A DNA stretch of 64,000 nucleotides from Blattamonas nauphoetae. Taxonomy: Eukaryota > Preaxostyla > Oxymonadida. Both the position numbers and the translations under genes were made by a program. This document shows positions 1 to 9,390 of this stretch, piece by piece. Every line of letters begins with the position of its first letter. Position 1 is the stretch's first letter. The stretch spans positions 1-64,000 of the forward strand of contig JARBJD010000197.1 in NCBI GenBank assembly GCA_033064195.1. The letters are read 5' to 3'. A model generated the notes under the pieces. It was not told the DNA's origin and did no database searches. It saw nothing but the letters and a program-made list of their open reading frames with translations.

Positions 1-1
1 C

Positions 2-115
2 AAAACAGTCACAGATGATGATATCAGTGGATACCAATCTGAAATGCCTGGGTATTATCAGTTTGCACAGTTGGACAGTTCTGGAATGGGAGCTATAGAT
101 CGAGCAGAAATGTGA
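2..115 (+). CDS. C-terminal end of an unknown element gene, partial
   Basis: An open frame enters from the left edge and ends at a TGA after 37 residues. It is acidic, with a run of three Asp and no recognisable domain. The spacing to the next promoter-like box is only about 20 bases, as between the other genes of the element, so this is probably the end of the preceding element gene. Its function cannot be told from this piece. Confidence 0.45.
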   Translation, partial: KTVTDDDISGYQSEMPGYYQFAQLDSSGMGAIDRAEM

Positions 116-134
116 AATTAAAAACATTAATATA

Positions 135-148
135 TATTTTTTATTTTT
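135..148 (+). promoter_or_regulatory. AT-rich box before the 159 start
   Basis: The sequence TATTTTTTATTTTT ends 10 bases before the ATG at 159. Near-identical boxes precede the other genes of the element, so this is probably their shared promoter core. Confidence 0.6.
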
Positions 149-158
149 ATAGAAAGTG

Positions 159-803
159 ATGCAACCAATTTTAAGTTGTCAATTTACAAAACACACAAGT
201 TCTTCTTCAGTACCAACATCAATCACCAACAATGTCATCATCGAGGATAGGAGCCAAGCTGGCGTAGATAATAGAGGATCGAAGATGGAGATGGTCTCGC
301 TAGAGGCTTCGAACCCTCCTTTGGGGAGAGAAAGAGTGTGCTCTGAACCTGTGGTATCCAATGAACGAGGTGCTTATGATCCACCACTGGAGACATATCC
401 ATCAGCCCCAATCCAAAGTCGTTCTATTCCACTCCGAGAATACACGTCTAACATTTCAGCATTCAAAGATCAACTATTGCTAGTTTACAAGAATGCATTC
501 GCGTGTGAAAAGAAACTACTGAATAATCTCATTGAACCTTCGAAGAAACTGATCACAAACCAAAGTGATTTATGTGCTCTGATTGCGACACTCACTGGGA
601 TCAATGATGTGGTGATCGAACTGGATGATCTGTCTGATAAGTGCCTATGTCCGAATAAACTCCCAGTGTTTAGAACCATTTTCAAGATCCTTGTTGGAGG
701 AAAAGATATGAGCATTGCCTATAACGAAGCATACAACACTATTCTCAATTATGGCATTTCTCTGACGAAAGCGATACCCCGTTCGGGCAGAAATCTCTTC
801 TGA
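159..803 (+). CDS. Unknown element protein, about 214 residues
   Basis: The ATG at 159 is chosen because it lies 10 bases after the AT-rich box; the GTG one codon earlier is less likely. The N-terminal third is polar and Ser/Pro-rich. The C-terminal half, from about residue 90, is a predicted helical region with regular leucines. No signal peptide or membrane span is visible, and no family is recognised. Its position directly before the small amphipathic proteins and the capsid-like regions suggests a virion or assembly role, which is inference only. Confidence 0.5.
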   Translation: MQPILSCQFTKHTSSSSVPTSITNNVIIEDRSQAGVDNRGSKMEMVSLEASNPPLGRERVCSEPVVSNERGAYDPPLETYPSAPIQSRSIPLREYTSNISAFKDQLLLVYKNAFACEKKLLNNLIEPSKKLITNQSDLCALIATLTGINDVVIELDDLSDKCLCPNKLPVFRTIFKILVGGKDMSIAYNEAYNTILNYGISLTKAIPRSGRNLF

Positions 804-836
804 GATTATTTCCTCGTTAAAATTATAAATGAATTG

Positions 837-850
837 TATTTTTTATTTTT
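837..850 (+). promoter_or_regulatory. AT-rich box before the 857 start
   Basis: A perfect TATTTTTTATTTTT copy lies 6 bases before the ATG at 857. The very short gap implies a nearly leaderless transcript. Confidence 0.6.
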
Positions 851-856
851 ACATAA

Positions 857-1165
857 ATGGCACCAGGAAGTTTCAACAAACTCAAAAATATAGGCAAGCA
901 ATTCTTTCAATTCATCAAACCTCTAGCTCCAACGTTGCTTCAAGTCGGTGGTGGACAACTCTCTCAAACGAACAGTAAATTCGGACAAACAGCAGGTGGA
1001 ATACTGAATGGATTAGGAGGAATGATGGACGTTTATCAACAGAATAAGGCAATCAATCGACAACAAAATCCAAAGATGATCGAGTACGAACCACCTCGAA
1101 ATGGACGATACTCAAATGATGAGATGCCACTCTCGTCAAATTCCAAAATTCAATTCAAAGGATAA
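857..1165 (+). CDS. Small amphipathic virion-type protein
   Basis: This 102-residue protein opens with MAPG and then a basic amphipathic helix. A Gly/Gln-rich hydrophobic middle and a polar tail follow. The next gene starts with the same MAPG and a similar Lys-Leu pattern, so the two look like diverged duplicates. Short proteins of this design next to capsid genes are often membrane-active minor capsid proteins (adenovirus pVI is the analogy). No sequence match can be claimed. The start is fixed by the box just upstream. Confidence 0.5.
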   Translation: MAPGSFNKLKNIGKQFFQFIKPLAPTLLQVGGGQLSQTNSKFGQTAGGILNGLGGMMDVYQQNKAINRQQNPKMIEYEPPRNGRYSNDEMPLSSNSKIQFKG

Positions 1166-1184
1166 CCATTCACTAGTATTCGAA

Positions 1185-1196
1185 TATTTTTATTTT
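1185..1196 (+). promoter_or_regulatory. AT-rich box before the 1203 start
   Basis: TATTTTTATTTT, one T shorter than the other copies, ends 6 bases before the ATG at 1203. It sits between two MAPG genes and argues for separate transcription of each. Confidence 0.55.
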
Positions 1197-1202
1197 CCTA
1201 AA

Positions 1203-1502
1203 ATGGCACCAGGTTGGTTATCAAAATTAGCAGCAGTTGGCAAAAACATACTCAGAGTTGGAGCTCCATTTCTAAATCTTATTCCCTTCGTTGGACCACT
1301 GATTTCTAAGGTCGCACAGACAGGTGTTGAGATGATATCAGATGTGAAATCGGATCAGCAAATCCATGCAGAAAAGATGGCACAATATGAGCAAGCGATC
1401 AATGAAGGAAACACTGCAGTAGCGAACAAGCTCAGAGGAGAAATACTGAAACTGGAAGAAAAGCTGAAACCAAAAGCGAAGAAACCAAAAAAGAAAAAGT
1501 AA
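1203..1502 (+). CDS. Small basic amphipathic virion-type protein
   Basis: A longer frame is open from 1101, but the ATG at 1203 follows the AT-rich box and gives the MAPG start shared with the preceding gene. The 99-residue protein has an amphipathic N-terminal helix, a hydrophobic Pro/Gly stretch at about residues 18-38, a charged helix, and a strongly basic tail rich in Lys and Pro that could bind DNA. A minor capsid or core role is inferred from its make-up and position next to the capsid-like regions. Confidence 0.5.
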   Translation: MAPGWLSKLAAVGKNILRVGAPFLNLIPFVGPLISKVAQTGVEMISDVKSDQQIHAEKMAQYEQAINEGNTAVANKLRGEILKLEEKLKPKAKKPKKKK

Positions 1503-1523
1503 CTAGAGTTAAAGCATAAATGT

Positions 1524-1538
1524 GATTTTTTTATTTTT
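1524..1538 (+). promoter_or_regulatory. AT-rich box before the first capsid-like region
   Basis: GATTTTTTTATTTTT ends 6 bases before the ATG at 1545. It has the same layout as the other boxes in this element. Confidence 0.55.
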
Positions 1539-1544
1539 GTTAAA

Positions 1545-3404
1545 ATGAATTCACATTTAACACATCTGACAAACAAAAGAACTGGAGCATCATCATTGAC
1601 TGGAAATACCACTGGAAGGATAGAATACACAAGAGATGACATGGGTCAAATACAACAACAACTTCAGTCTGAGCATCACATTAATTACCTTCTGAATGAT
1701 GGGGCACATCGTACTTCTATTCAAGAATTGAAACCATCAGAGAATGCACGTTTCTACACGGGACAAGAGATAATCATTCCACTGACTGGCAATCAGGACA
1801 TTTGTCAAATCGATGATTCTTTCATTACGTTCACAATGACTGCAACATTGAGAGTCAACAATTGGCAAACAACTGCTGGAAAAATTGGTTCGTACATGAA
1901 TGAGAGAATCTTCATCTTCGTTGGACTCAAGCATTCAGCATCAATCTTTCGTGACCTTACTGTTCTTCACAACAATCAAAGAATCATCAGCACAACAAAC
2001 AATGATGTATCAATGGAGTCTCACATCTACAATATGATCAAACCTAAGAGTCAATTGGAGAATCGAAAACATTGTCACACACCTTGGCAGAATGCATGGA
2101 ATCATGATGAATCAGTTGCTGGTGTGTATATTCCATTATCGGATTTCACAACGACGTCTGGAACAGGAGTGTTTCAAGACACAATCGATGTGCCAATTCG
2201 TGTGTCGATAAATCTTGAAGATCTTCTCATTTTCTCTGGAATGACTGACTATCCAAAATGTCTCTTTGGTGATTTGAAATTGAGTGTGCACATGAATGAG
2301 GATGCGTTTGTTTGTTGTTCTGTGAATCCTGAACTTACTTTGAAAGATACACTATCATCACTCGTAACTGGAACAGCAGCAGCACCAACGATTAAAGCAG
2401 CAATTCTCAATTGTATTCAACATCGTCCCTATTTCTTGAATAACCTTGTCACCTCATGCACAAAGAATTTCGTTCAAATTGGCCAATCATTTCTTCAACC
2501 AACCGTTACTAAAGACATTGTTTGTTCAACAGCCAATGCCGTGACAACAGAACCAGAATTCGTCGATCAGTACATCTCATTAAACGTCACAAACTATCGG
2601 ATTGATGATGTGTATTGCATGAGTGCTGGATACAAAATGAAAGATGGTGCGATAAAGAAACTCATGGAGATGTATCAGAATCGTCCTGGAACAATTCCAG
2701 CAGAGAAGATCTCATTCTATCCATTTCAGAAGACACCAACGGCAACAGGAATTGATTGAACTCAGCAAATGGTTGTTGTGAATGCAAAGGACATTATGCT
2801 TCTCTTCCGTCATTACGACAATGAAGTCACTTGCTTCCATAATCCAATGCAGAAGAACATCCAAGTGACTTTACAAAACAGGTATTATCCAGAACAACCA
2901 ACGACAACTATTGGAGCTCGCTTCTATCAGTTCGCATTATCGACTCTCAATCTCGATTCATACCTAGCTGTTCCTGATGATTTGGAGCGATCACTGACGG
3001 ATTCTCTCGTTGAAGAGAAACTCACTGGTGACGGAACATATCCAAATGAAACAATGACACGAGTTCGTCCAGTTCATGACAATACTGACTTCCTTCTGTG
3101 CTTCCCAACTCAACGTAGTGGATGTCCAACGAACTGCAATGATTCCATCAGTTCAAAAGGAAACACTGCTGTCACTTTGAGATCGCATCCAATCTATCAG
3201 GGTAATCTTGACACATACTACAATGTTTACAACCCAAGTCAAAGTGGAGGTGATATGACAACATTTACTCATCCTCCAGCACCGATTCTAGCGACAACTG
3301 CAACCACATGGTGGGTCTTACGATACAGTAATGGTGAACCCAGAGTCGAGTACTATCCAAATCACACATTGAAAGCATTACATAAAGATTTGGGAATCAT
3401 GTAG
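1545..3404 (+). pseudogene. Capsid-like protein region A of the element
   Basis: This is a fossil capsid-like gene, broken (about one break). It is rich in predicted beta strands, with a motif resembling GxEIxxPL near the start of the fold, a block ending in VYIPLSDF, and a stretch containing YPxxxFGxLKLxxH. The same landmarks occur in the same order in region B, so A and B are diverged copies of one gene type of about 600 residues. That size and strand-rich character fit a jelly-roll major capsid protein. The assignment rests on pattern and context only; a structure prediction would be the decisive test. Confidence 0.5.
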
Positions 3405-3436
3405 AGACAAAACAGTAAAAGAAATTATTGATATTG

Positions 3437-3450
3437 TATTTTTTATTTTT
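3437..3450 (+). promoter_or_regulatory. AT-rich box before the second capsid-like region
   Basis: TATTTTTTATTTTT is a perfect copy, ending 6 bases before the ATG at 3457. Confidence 0.6.
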
Positions 3451-3456
3451 CTATAA

Positions 3457-5144
3457 ATGAGAAGTATCAGATCAAATCAATCCAAACCAACATCGACATT
3501 AATTGAGCAAATTGAAGTGCAATCATATCTGCCAAAACAATGGGATTCAGAACCTCACATCTACTCCATCCAAGAAGTACATCCAACCAATCCTCCCATG
3601 CCATGTAGAATTGGAGATGAGATTGAAGTTCCACTGTGCTATGACGGTCATGATGTGACTGAGTTTGCGAAGAGTCATTTGCGTATCGATCTAACTGTTA
3701 CTGTTCCTTTTTACCAGCCATTCGATGGAGCTAAATTTGGGATGATTGGACAATATGGAATGTTCTACGGATATAAATCATCATCAGATGCAATTCGAGA
3801 CATGAGACTCGTCGACAGTAAAGGAAACATCATTGACAATTCACTACAGAATAATCATGTTCACGAATCATTTCTGTATCACACTTTCAAGTCTTTTGAA
3901 GAGAAAAACAACATGAAGCATTGCTACAGTCTTTTGAAAATGTTCAGAGAATGGATCCAAGCGTGTGTGGATTCTATTTTGTTCCAACACTCAATGGAAA
4001 CAAAGCACCTTTCACCGCGACAATTCCACTGGTTATTCCATTTGTGAACCTCCTCCCATTGAGTACCTTTGATCAGTATCCTAATTCCATCTTTGGCAAT
4101 TTACGTTTGAGATTTCACTTGACAACAGATTCACTTGTGTATTGTCCCGTTCGAGTTTCAACTGTTGTTAGAAAAACACTTGAGGTGGTCAGAGATCTAT
4201 TTCCAGACAAAAATATTACTACTATAGTTGATCAAGATGGAATGCATCAACTGGGTGAGAATGAATACTCCACTCTGACACAAGAATTTACCCAAATTGG
4301 AAATCCAGTGATTCAATACGATCAAACTGCTCATCATACAGCCACAACTGTTAATGAGGTTAGAACGAAGGTATCCACTTCAACTGTCTGGTCTTCATCA
4401 GTGGATAAAGTCACATCAGTTTGCTACGGATATCAAATCACTGATGCAACGAAACAATCCCTCTTCAACACATATTCCAAAACTGTTTATGTCCTGAAAG
4501 CAGAAAGAATTGACACACAGTCATTTCAATCACAAGCGACTGCAATGGGAGTGAGATCAAACATCAGCATCAAACTCAACAATCTTATGAATCTAATGTG
4601 CTTATTCCCAGAAAGACCAAATGAATGTACAGTCTTCAGAAATCCTCATTATGTTGGCTTATTCGAAATGCTTGGATCCAACTTTCCCAATTTCCCAATG
4701 TCAACGATATCACCTGAGTTCTATCAAATGATGATGGTGAATGGTGACTTCATTGGTTGTTCCGCAACGGAAGAGTTTGAAAATTCAATTTGTATGTCAC
4801 GTATTGCTAGCCACAATGGAGGGTCGTTTAAGAGAACTAGAGCAGGAACGGATGCAACTTCATTCACATTCATGGTTCCAACAGATCGAAGTGAAATCGC
4901 TGGTGGTGAAGAAGGTATCTCAACAGCAGAATCAGTGAATATCGTCTACAGAGGATCACCAATCAATCAGGGAGAACTTGATCCATATTTCACATCAACT
5001 CCAGAAGGTCCTCCTCCACCCATTTTGGCATTACATCAAGCTACATATTGGCTGTTCTGGATTGAGAATGGACAACCACGAGTTCGATATGTCATTGATC
5101 GTCGACTCCAAGAAGCCTATGAAGAAGTGAAGAGAGGATATTAA
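3457..5144 (+). pseudogene. Capsid-like protein region B of the element
   Basis: This is a second fossil capsid-like region, broken (about one break), paralogous to region A. Shared landmarks are GDEIEVPL, an FGNLRLRFH-type strand after a YPNSIFG motif, a late block with SPINQGELDPYF (region A has HPIYQGNLDTYY), and a Pro-rich APIL/PPIL segment before the C-terminal strands. Two capsid-type paralogues side by side could mean a major and a minor capsid protein, or two subunits of one shell. Which applies cannot be told from sequence. Confidence 0.5.
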
Positions 5145-5157
5145 GAATCAAATATGA

Positions 5158-5169
5158 TATTTTATTTTT
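5158..5169 (+). promoter_or_regulatory. AT-rich box before the 5183 start
   Basis: TATTTTATTTTT ends 13 bases before the ATG at 5183, a slightly looser spacing than in the other copies. Confidence 0.5.
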
Positions 5170-5182
5170 GTAGAAAACAAAG

Positions 5183-5593
5183 ATGGTGAAACGCTATTTC
5201 TCAATTCAGAATTCTCACACTGCTCAACTTCCTCCAGATTTTACCAATTCCAGAAACCAAAAATATGTTCACTTTCTTGACTGTAAACTCATTCATGTGA
5301 AGGAAGAGATTAGTGATGGATCGACTGTCATTTCAAAGGATATTCCACAGCACATTACAATCCACGGTGATTGGATCCAGACGGATGCATTCAATGACTC
5401 GTTTGTTGCTTTCTGTAACGAACAGATTGCGAAGCGAAAGAAGTGGGAATTAACTACTCGACAATCAATTGTGAAGATCTGGTTCAAAGACAGTTCTGGT
5501 GAGTCAATCGAGATGGAAACATCCGAGGCAATCAATGGAAAAATAACCAAAGAGTACTATGAATTCCTTGTTGATCTCATGTTGGAGTATTGA
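5183..5593 (+). CDS. Unknown element protein, 136 residues
   Basis: The frame is intact, starts after an AT-rich box and ends at a TGA. Alternating hydrophobic residues predict mostly beta strands, followed by a C-terminal helix. There is no signal peptide, cysteine motif or known domain. Its stop overlaps the tail of the convergent fibre-like region by about 17 bases, which is typical of compact viral gene layouts. A small jelly-roll or penton-type role is possible but not shown. Confidence 0.45.
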   Translation: MVKRYFSIQNSHTAQLPPDFTNSRNQKYVHFLDCKLIHVKEEISDGSTVISKDIPQHITIHGDWIQTDAFNDSFVAFCNEQIAKRKKWELTTRQSIVKIWFKDSSGESIEMETSEAINGKITKEYYEFLVDLMLEY

Positions 5594-7144
5594 TCAGTGA
5601 GTTATATTTTTGGATCAGTTCATTGATGAGTGTCTGTTGTTGTCCGACAATAGAGCACAATTCCTGAATGGCTTTGATACAGAAGCAAGAGAGTTCTGCA
5701 TAATCAACTTGAAGACAATCTGGATTGGAATCATTCACGACTTCAGGGAATATTTCTTGGATGTGTTGTGCAATCACACCAATGTGTTTCTTCTCACTTT
5801 CCTTCTTCAAGCATTCACATTTCTCTTTGCAGTTCTTCAAGTGTTCTTCATCTGTCTCATTCTCTATTTGCTTCGTGACTTTGTTGATCTTCGAGTCGAA
5901 TGTGTTGAATTGGTACTGCACGATTTCCACTTTATTCAGTTGCTCAAGAACATCAGGGTACGGTTCAATATTTCTTTTCACTCTTCTGTCTGACAGTTGA
6001 GAAAAACTTCCTGTTGTGGATATTGAAAACACTCCTGAACCCGTGTCCTCATCGTAATAGTACAATGCTCAGGCATCTGAGTAGTCCCATCAAAATAGGT
6101 AAAACTGGGATCAATTGATGTCAGTGCCTAAATTTGGACTGAGATCAAATTTCAACTCTTTTCCTTTGAGATTTTCTCATTATCACTTCATTAATCATGT
6201 TCAATTCACTTCTTGTTTTCACATAATGCTCTTCAATATTTCAGACAGCTCTTATTTCCCAAAAACACGCACGATCACAATCACCAACACTTCTTTTTTC
6301 GATGTATTCCCTTCATTGACTTTAGTCAGTGAGAAAAAACCATCAAAGAAGACATAATAACGCATTATCGACTTGTTTTTATAATTATTGTTGTAGAACA
6401 AACTGAAACAGCAGCACCCAAAGTTTGCATTTTCATGATCTATGAAGTGACCATTTTCCTTTTTACTTTTTTTTCCATTCAAATATCATATATAAGAAGA
6501 CTTTTTTGAAATGAAAGAAACGAAATGGTATTGTAGGTATTTAGTGGGATCAGATCCGACTGGGATCACTGGGATCAAATCAGAAGCCTGACAATGCTGG
6601 TTTGTCACAGGGAGACCACATGATAATTCCATCACCATTGAACTGAATTCCTGAAGTTTCTGCAATCGATTGTGAGATTGAAATTCCAGAAGAAAATGTT
6701 GATGCCGGATATGTTCCAGGATACTTCGGAAGTGATCCTTCTGAGATATTCCACTTCGCTCCATTCACATTGATCAATCCTCCAATTTCTGGTGTCGTGA
6801 TCGATCCATTTGTGCTGACTACTTTCTGAATTGAAGATATCGCATTCTTGTGTGCTTCTGTTGTCTTCTGAAGTGAGTCAATCACTGCCGAATTCTCGTT
6901 GGTTGTTGAGAGATTATGATCAATCATTTTCTCAATCATTTGTGAATTGTATTTTTGTCGATTCATTTTTGGTTGCTCTTTCATTGAAATTAAAATTCTT
7001 GATTCCCTCATGAACATACGTCACCGGCACATTATTTCTGACATACTCAGAGACTAGTGAACAGTTCTCTTCTCTCATTGATTCAATTAACGCTTGTTCT
7101 GAACATCCTCGACGTCGTTCGTTGTACATCGCAGTTGGATTCAT
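5577..7144 (-). pseudogene. Fibre-like region with S74-type chaperone end
   Basis: This fossil gene region on the minus strand faces the capsid genes and is broken (about two or three breaks). Its C-terminal part has the layout of the intramolecular chaperone found at the end of phage tail fibres and endosialidases (peptidase S74): a DRRVKRNI entry, a YxFN strand, a GVIAQ..Q..FPEVV block, a VDYAEL block, and a final coiled coil. Family knowledge is that this domain helps a fibre trimer fold and then cuts itself off. The rest is Asn/Ser-rich and fibre-like. A receptor-binding spike of the virus-like element is the natural reading. Confidence 0.6.
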
Positions 7145-7164
7145 TTAATACAAATTAAAAAATT

Positions 7165-7175
7165 CAAAAATAAAA
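7165..7175 (-). promoter_or_regulatory. AT-rich box before the minus-strand fibre region
   Basis: Read on the minus strand, TTTTATTTTTG lies about 20 bases before the first ATG of the fibre-like region at 7144. It matches the core of the plus-strand boxes and suggests the same transcription system serves both strands. Confidence 0.45.
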
Positions 7176-8331
7176 TTTCATTCGTGTTTTTTTCATTTGA
7201 GATCTTCCTCGACTTCGATTCTGTCATCGATGGGTTCGATCAGTCTTGTTTGATCAGAGAAAGTCCTTCAATGGGACATGATCCTCTCATCTCGTTCCCG
7301 ACGTCTCTTTACCGTTTGATTTAGGTGTGTTTCACTTTCTACTTTCTCATTTGTTCTCTCTTCTTTTTTGTCTCTTCATTCTTGTTCTCGATCCTTCACT
7401 TTTTTCTGTCTCTCTCGTTCAGGTACATCACATTGTTTTATGAACGGTGGTTTCATTCCCGACTTGTTTTGAACAGGTTTGCTCCATTTTTGAATTCATT
7501 CTTTCCTAAAACTTACTTATGTACCAACGCCGATCAAACCGAAAGTGGACCTGAAGATCAGGTACACAAATGCGTTTTATCGCTTAAAAGTATGTCTCTC
7601 GTGATTTACCAAACAGGTATTCTCTTCTTTTTTATTCATCTTTTCATAAAACATCTTCATGTACTCGATCTGTGTGATCATCAAACTCAGGTACACTATT
7701 GCGTCTTATGACCAGAAAGTGCTGTTCACTGAATATTTGAAACAGGTTTGCTCTCTTTTTTGTATTATCTCTTTATAAGACACAATGACGTACCAGAATT
7801 TTCACTTCACTTTTGTCATTCTCTTTTCTGGTACACCACTTCACTTTATACTCTCATTTTCACTTCATTGTCAGTTTTTTCTCATTGTCTCTCACTTTTT
7901 TACAAAATTAAAATTTAAAATGATGTGAAAAAAATTTTGATCCTCATCTTTGCTCGAGAAACTTCGTGATTCATCGATAAAATTGTATGCGTTGGTACAC
8001 CACTTTGTTTTACTTTCATTCAACTTTCATTTCACTTTTTACACTTCACCACTCTTCGATTTGTGCTCTTCATTTTTTCTAAAACACAACGGTGTACCAA
8101 CAAAACGCGATCTGAAGTGATCATCCAGATCAGGTACACCACTTCACCTTATCGTTTCATTTCACAACTATTTGATTTCAATTCTCTTTTTTATCAAAAC
8201 AAGGTAGAACACAGAACTAAAAATGTTTGATCGTCAAGATAAAAACGAACTGTAAGATCTGGTACATGAATGTGTTTTATCACTTCAAACCTTGTTTCAC
8301 TTCACAATTTTGATCTCTTTATTGACATTTT

Positions 8332-8813
8332 GGCAAGGGTGGACTTTCTGGGCCAAAAAACTCTAAGTAGTGGCAAAAAAGTTGTGCTCGGCGGGAGTCG
8401 AACCCCGAGCACAACAGTCGACAGAGGGGTTGGCTACCGCTAGGCCAAACGCGCCGCACGTTCATATCCAAAAAATTGGTGTCTTGAAGGGAAAACGACC
8501 ATAGATCGTCACTTCACGATACATCATGATTAATCGCAATGTTTTGATAAATTTTGTGAAAATACCAGTCATAATAGTGAAATGATTCAAGATAGCGAAA
8601 AGGTGAAGTGATATAGTTCGCCGATCGCCCACATCAAACATGATCGAATGAGCGTGACAGTCTCTGAGACGATCTTGACACTATTCTCACCATTTTGAAA
8701 CGAATACCCGTTTTCAACTTTATCTGCCACATGATTTCGAGAGAATAGCCTAGTTAAACAATAAAGTCACAACGCACCTCGATCACCTGTGGCCCAGAAA
8801 GTCCACTCGTGCC
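8332..8813. mobile_element. 482-bp MITE with 8-bp target duplication
   Basis: The ends are 23-bp inverted repeats: GGCAAGGGTGGACTTTCTGG plus GCC on the left, and its complement with two mismatches on the right (8791-8813). The element is flanked on both sides by the same 8 bases, GACATTTT (8324-8331 and 8814-8821). Removing the element and one copy of the 8 bases restores a normal unit of the surrounding array. It encodes no transposase, so it must be moved by another element. An 8-bp duplication is usual for hAT elements and also occurs in P and Merlin types; the family is not settled by the termini. Confidence 0.85.
8383..8455 (-). ncRNA. tRNA-like pol III promoter segment in the MITE
   Basis: On the minus strand an A-box match, TGGCCTAGCGG (8447-8437), is followed by a perfect B box, GGTTCGACTCC (8404-8394), at normal tRNA spacing. 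A run of six T (8380-8375) then forms a pol III terminator. The acceptor and anticodon arms do not pair in a normal tRNA fold. Instead GTGCTCGG and CCGAGCAC close a hairpin straight around the T loop. It is therefore better called a tRNA-derived promoter or small RNA gene than a working tRNA. Confidence 0.55.
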
Positions 8814-9390
8814 GACATTTTTGCTCTAATCTTTCATAAAACACACTGGTGTACCAACGAGACTCAATCTGAAATGATCGGTGAGATCTGGTACATGAAT
8901 GTGTTTTATCGTTTAGTTCTCACTTCAATCATTGTTTTTTACTCTTGTTTTCTGAAATTTTGATGAACGCGTTCATAAGGTGAAGTGGTGTACCAACGAA
9001 GTGAGAAAAACAATGATTGGAGAGATCTGGTACGTCACTTCACTTTATCGTTGCTAACATTGTTTCACTTCACAATTTTACTCTAATTAGAAACATTTTT
9101 GATGAACGCGTTCATAAAGTGAAGTGGTGTACCAACGAAATGCGAAAAACAATGATCGTTCAGATCTGGTACGAGATTTTGTTTTATCGTTTACTTTTCA
9201 CTTCACTCACTCTTTTTTTCTCTTTGTTTGTGAAATTTTGACAAACCCGTTCATAAGGTGAAGTGGTGTACCAACGGAACGCAAAGGATCAAGATCGCTC
9301 CGATCTGGTACATGATTTTGTTTTATCGTCTCATTCTCACTTCACTCACTTGTTTTTCCTCTTTTTTTGTGAAATTTGTCTGAACACGTT

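Larger units (their letters stand above)
1..7190. mobile_element. Capsid-bearing virus-like element, Polinton-like, partial
   Basis: This block holds a tight run of intronless genes on the plus strand and one gene region on the minus strand facing it. It is visibly more AT-rich than the host genes to the right, and every gene has an AT-rich box just before its start. Parts, in order, are the tail of an unknown gene, an unknown 215-residue protein, two short amphipathic or basic proteins, two related capsid-like regions, a small unknown protein, and a fibre-like region ending in an S74-type chaperone domain. No PolB, integrase, packaging ATPase or protease is in view, so the family (Polinton or Polinton-like virus) is inferred from gene style only. 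The left end is outside the window. Most frames are open and the element has only a handful of breaks, so it looks fairly young. It may end near 7190 or include the repeat array to its right. Confidence 0.6.
7434..9390. repeat. Tandem array with an inverted repeat in each unit
   Basis: About nine diverged units follow each other. Each core holds a left arm such as ATAAAACACACTGGTGTACC, a 30-40 base middle often containing GATC, and a right arm such as GGTACATGAATGTGTTTTAT. The two arms are imperfect reverse complements. Clear cores are at 7505-7588, 7645-7712, 7776-7851, 8079-8155, 8195-8282, 8835-8911, 8974-9050, 9113-9189 and 9252-9328. The last four start exactly 139 bases apart, while the left units are more degraded. 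No gene is seen here. It lies directly beside the virus-like element, so it could be that element's terminal repeat zone or a local satellite. Confidence 0.75.

Noticed and set aside
5610-5993. Plus-strand frame opposite the fibre-like region
   Set aside because: It is the complement of the S74-type domain, which is much better supported.
8383-8455. Functional tRNA gene
   Set aside because: The A and B boxes are good, but the acceptor, anticodon and T stems do not pair in a normal tRNA fold, and it lies inside a MITE.
7434-9390. Regularly spaced repeats that could suggest a CRISPR array
   Set aside because: Units are 139 bases with no short constant repeat alternating with unique spacers, and the setting is eukaryotic.
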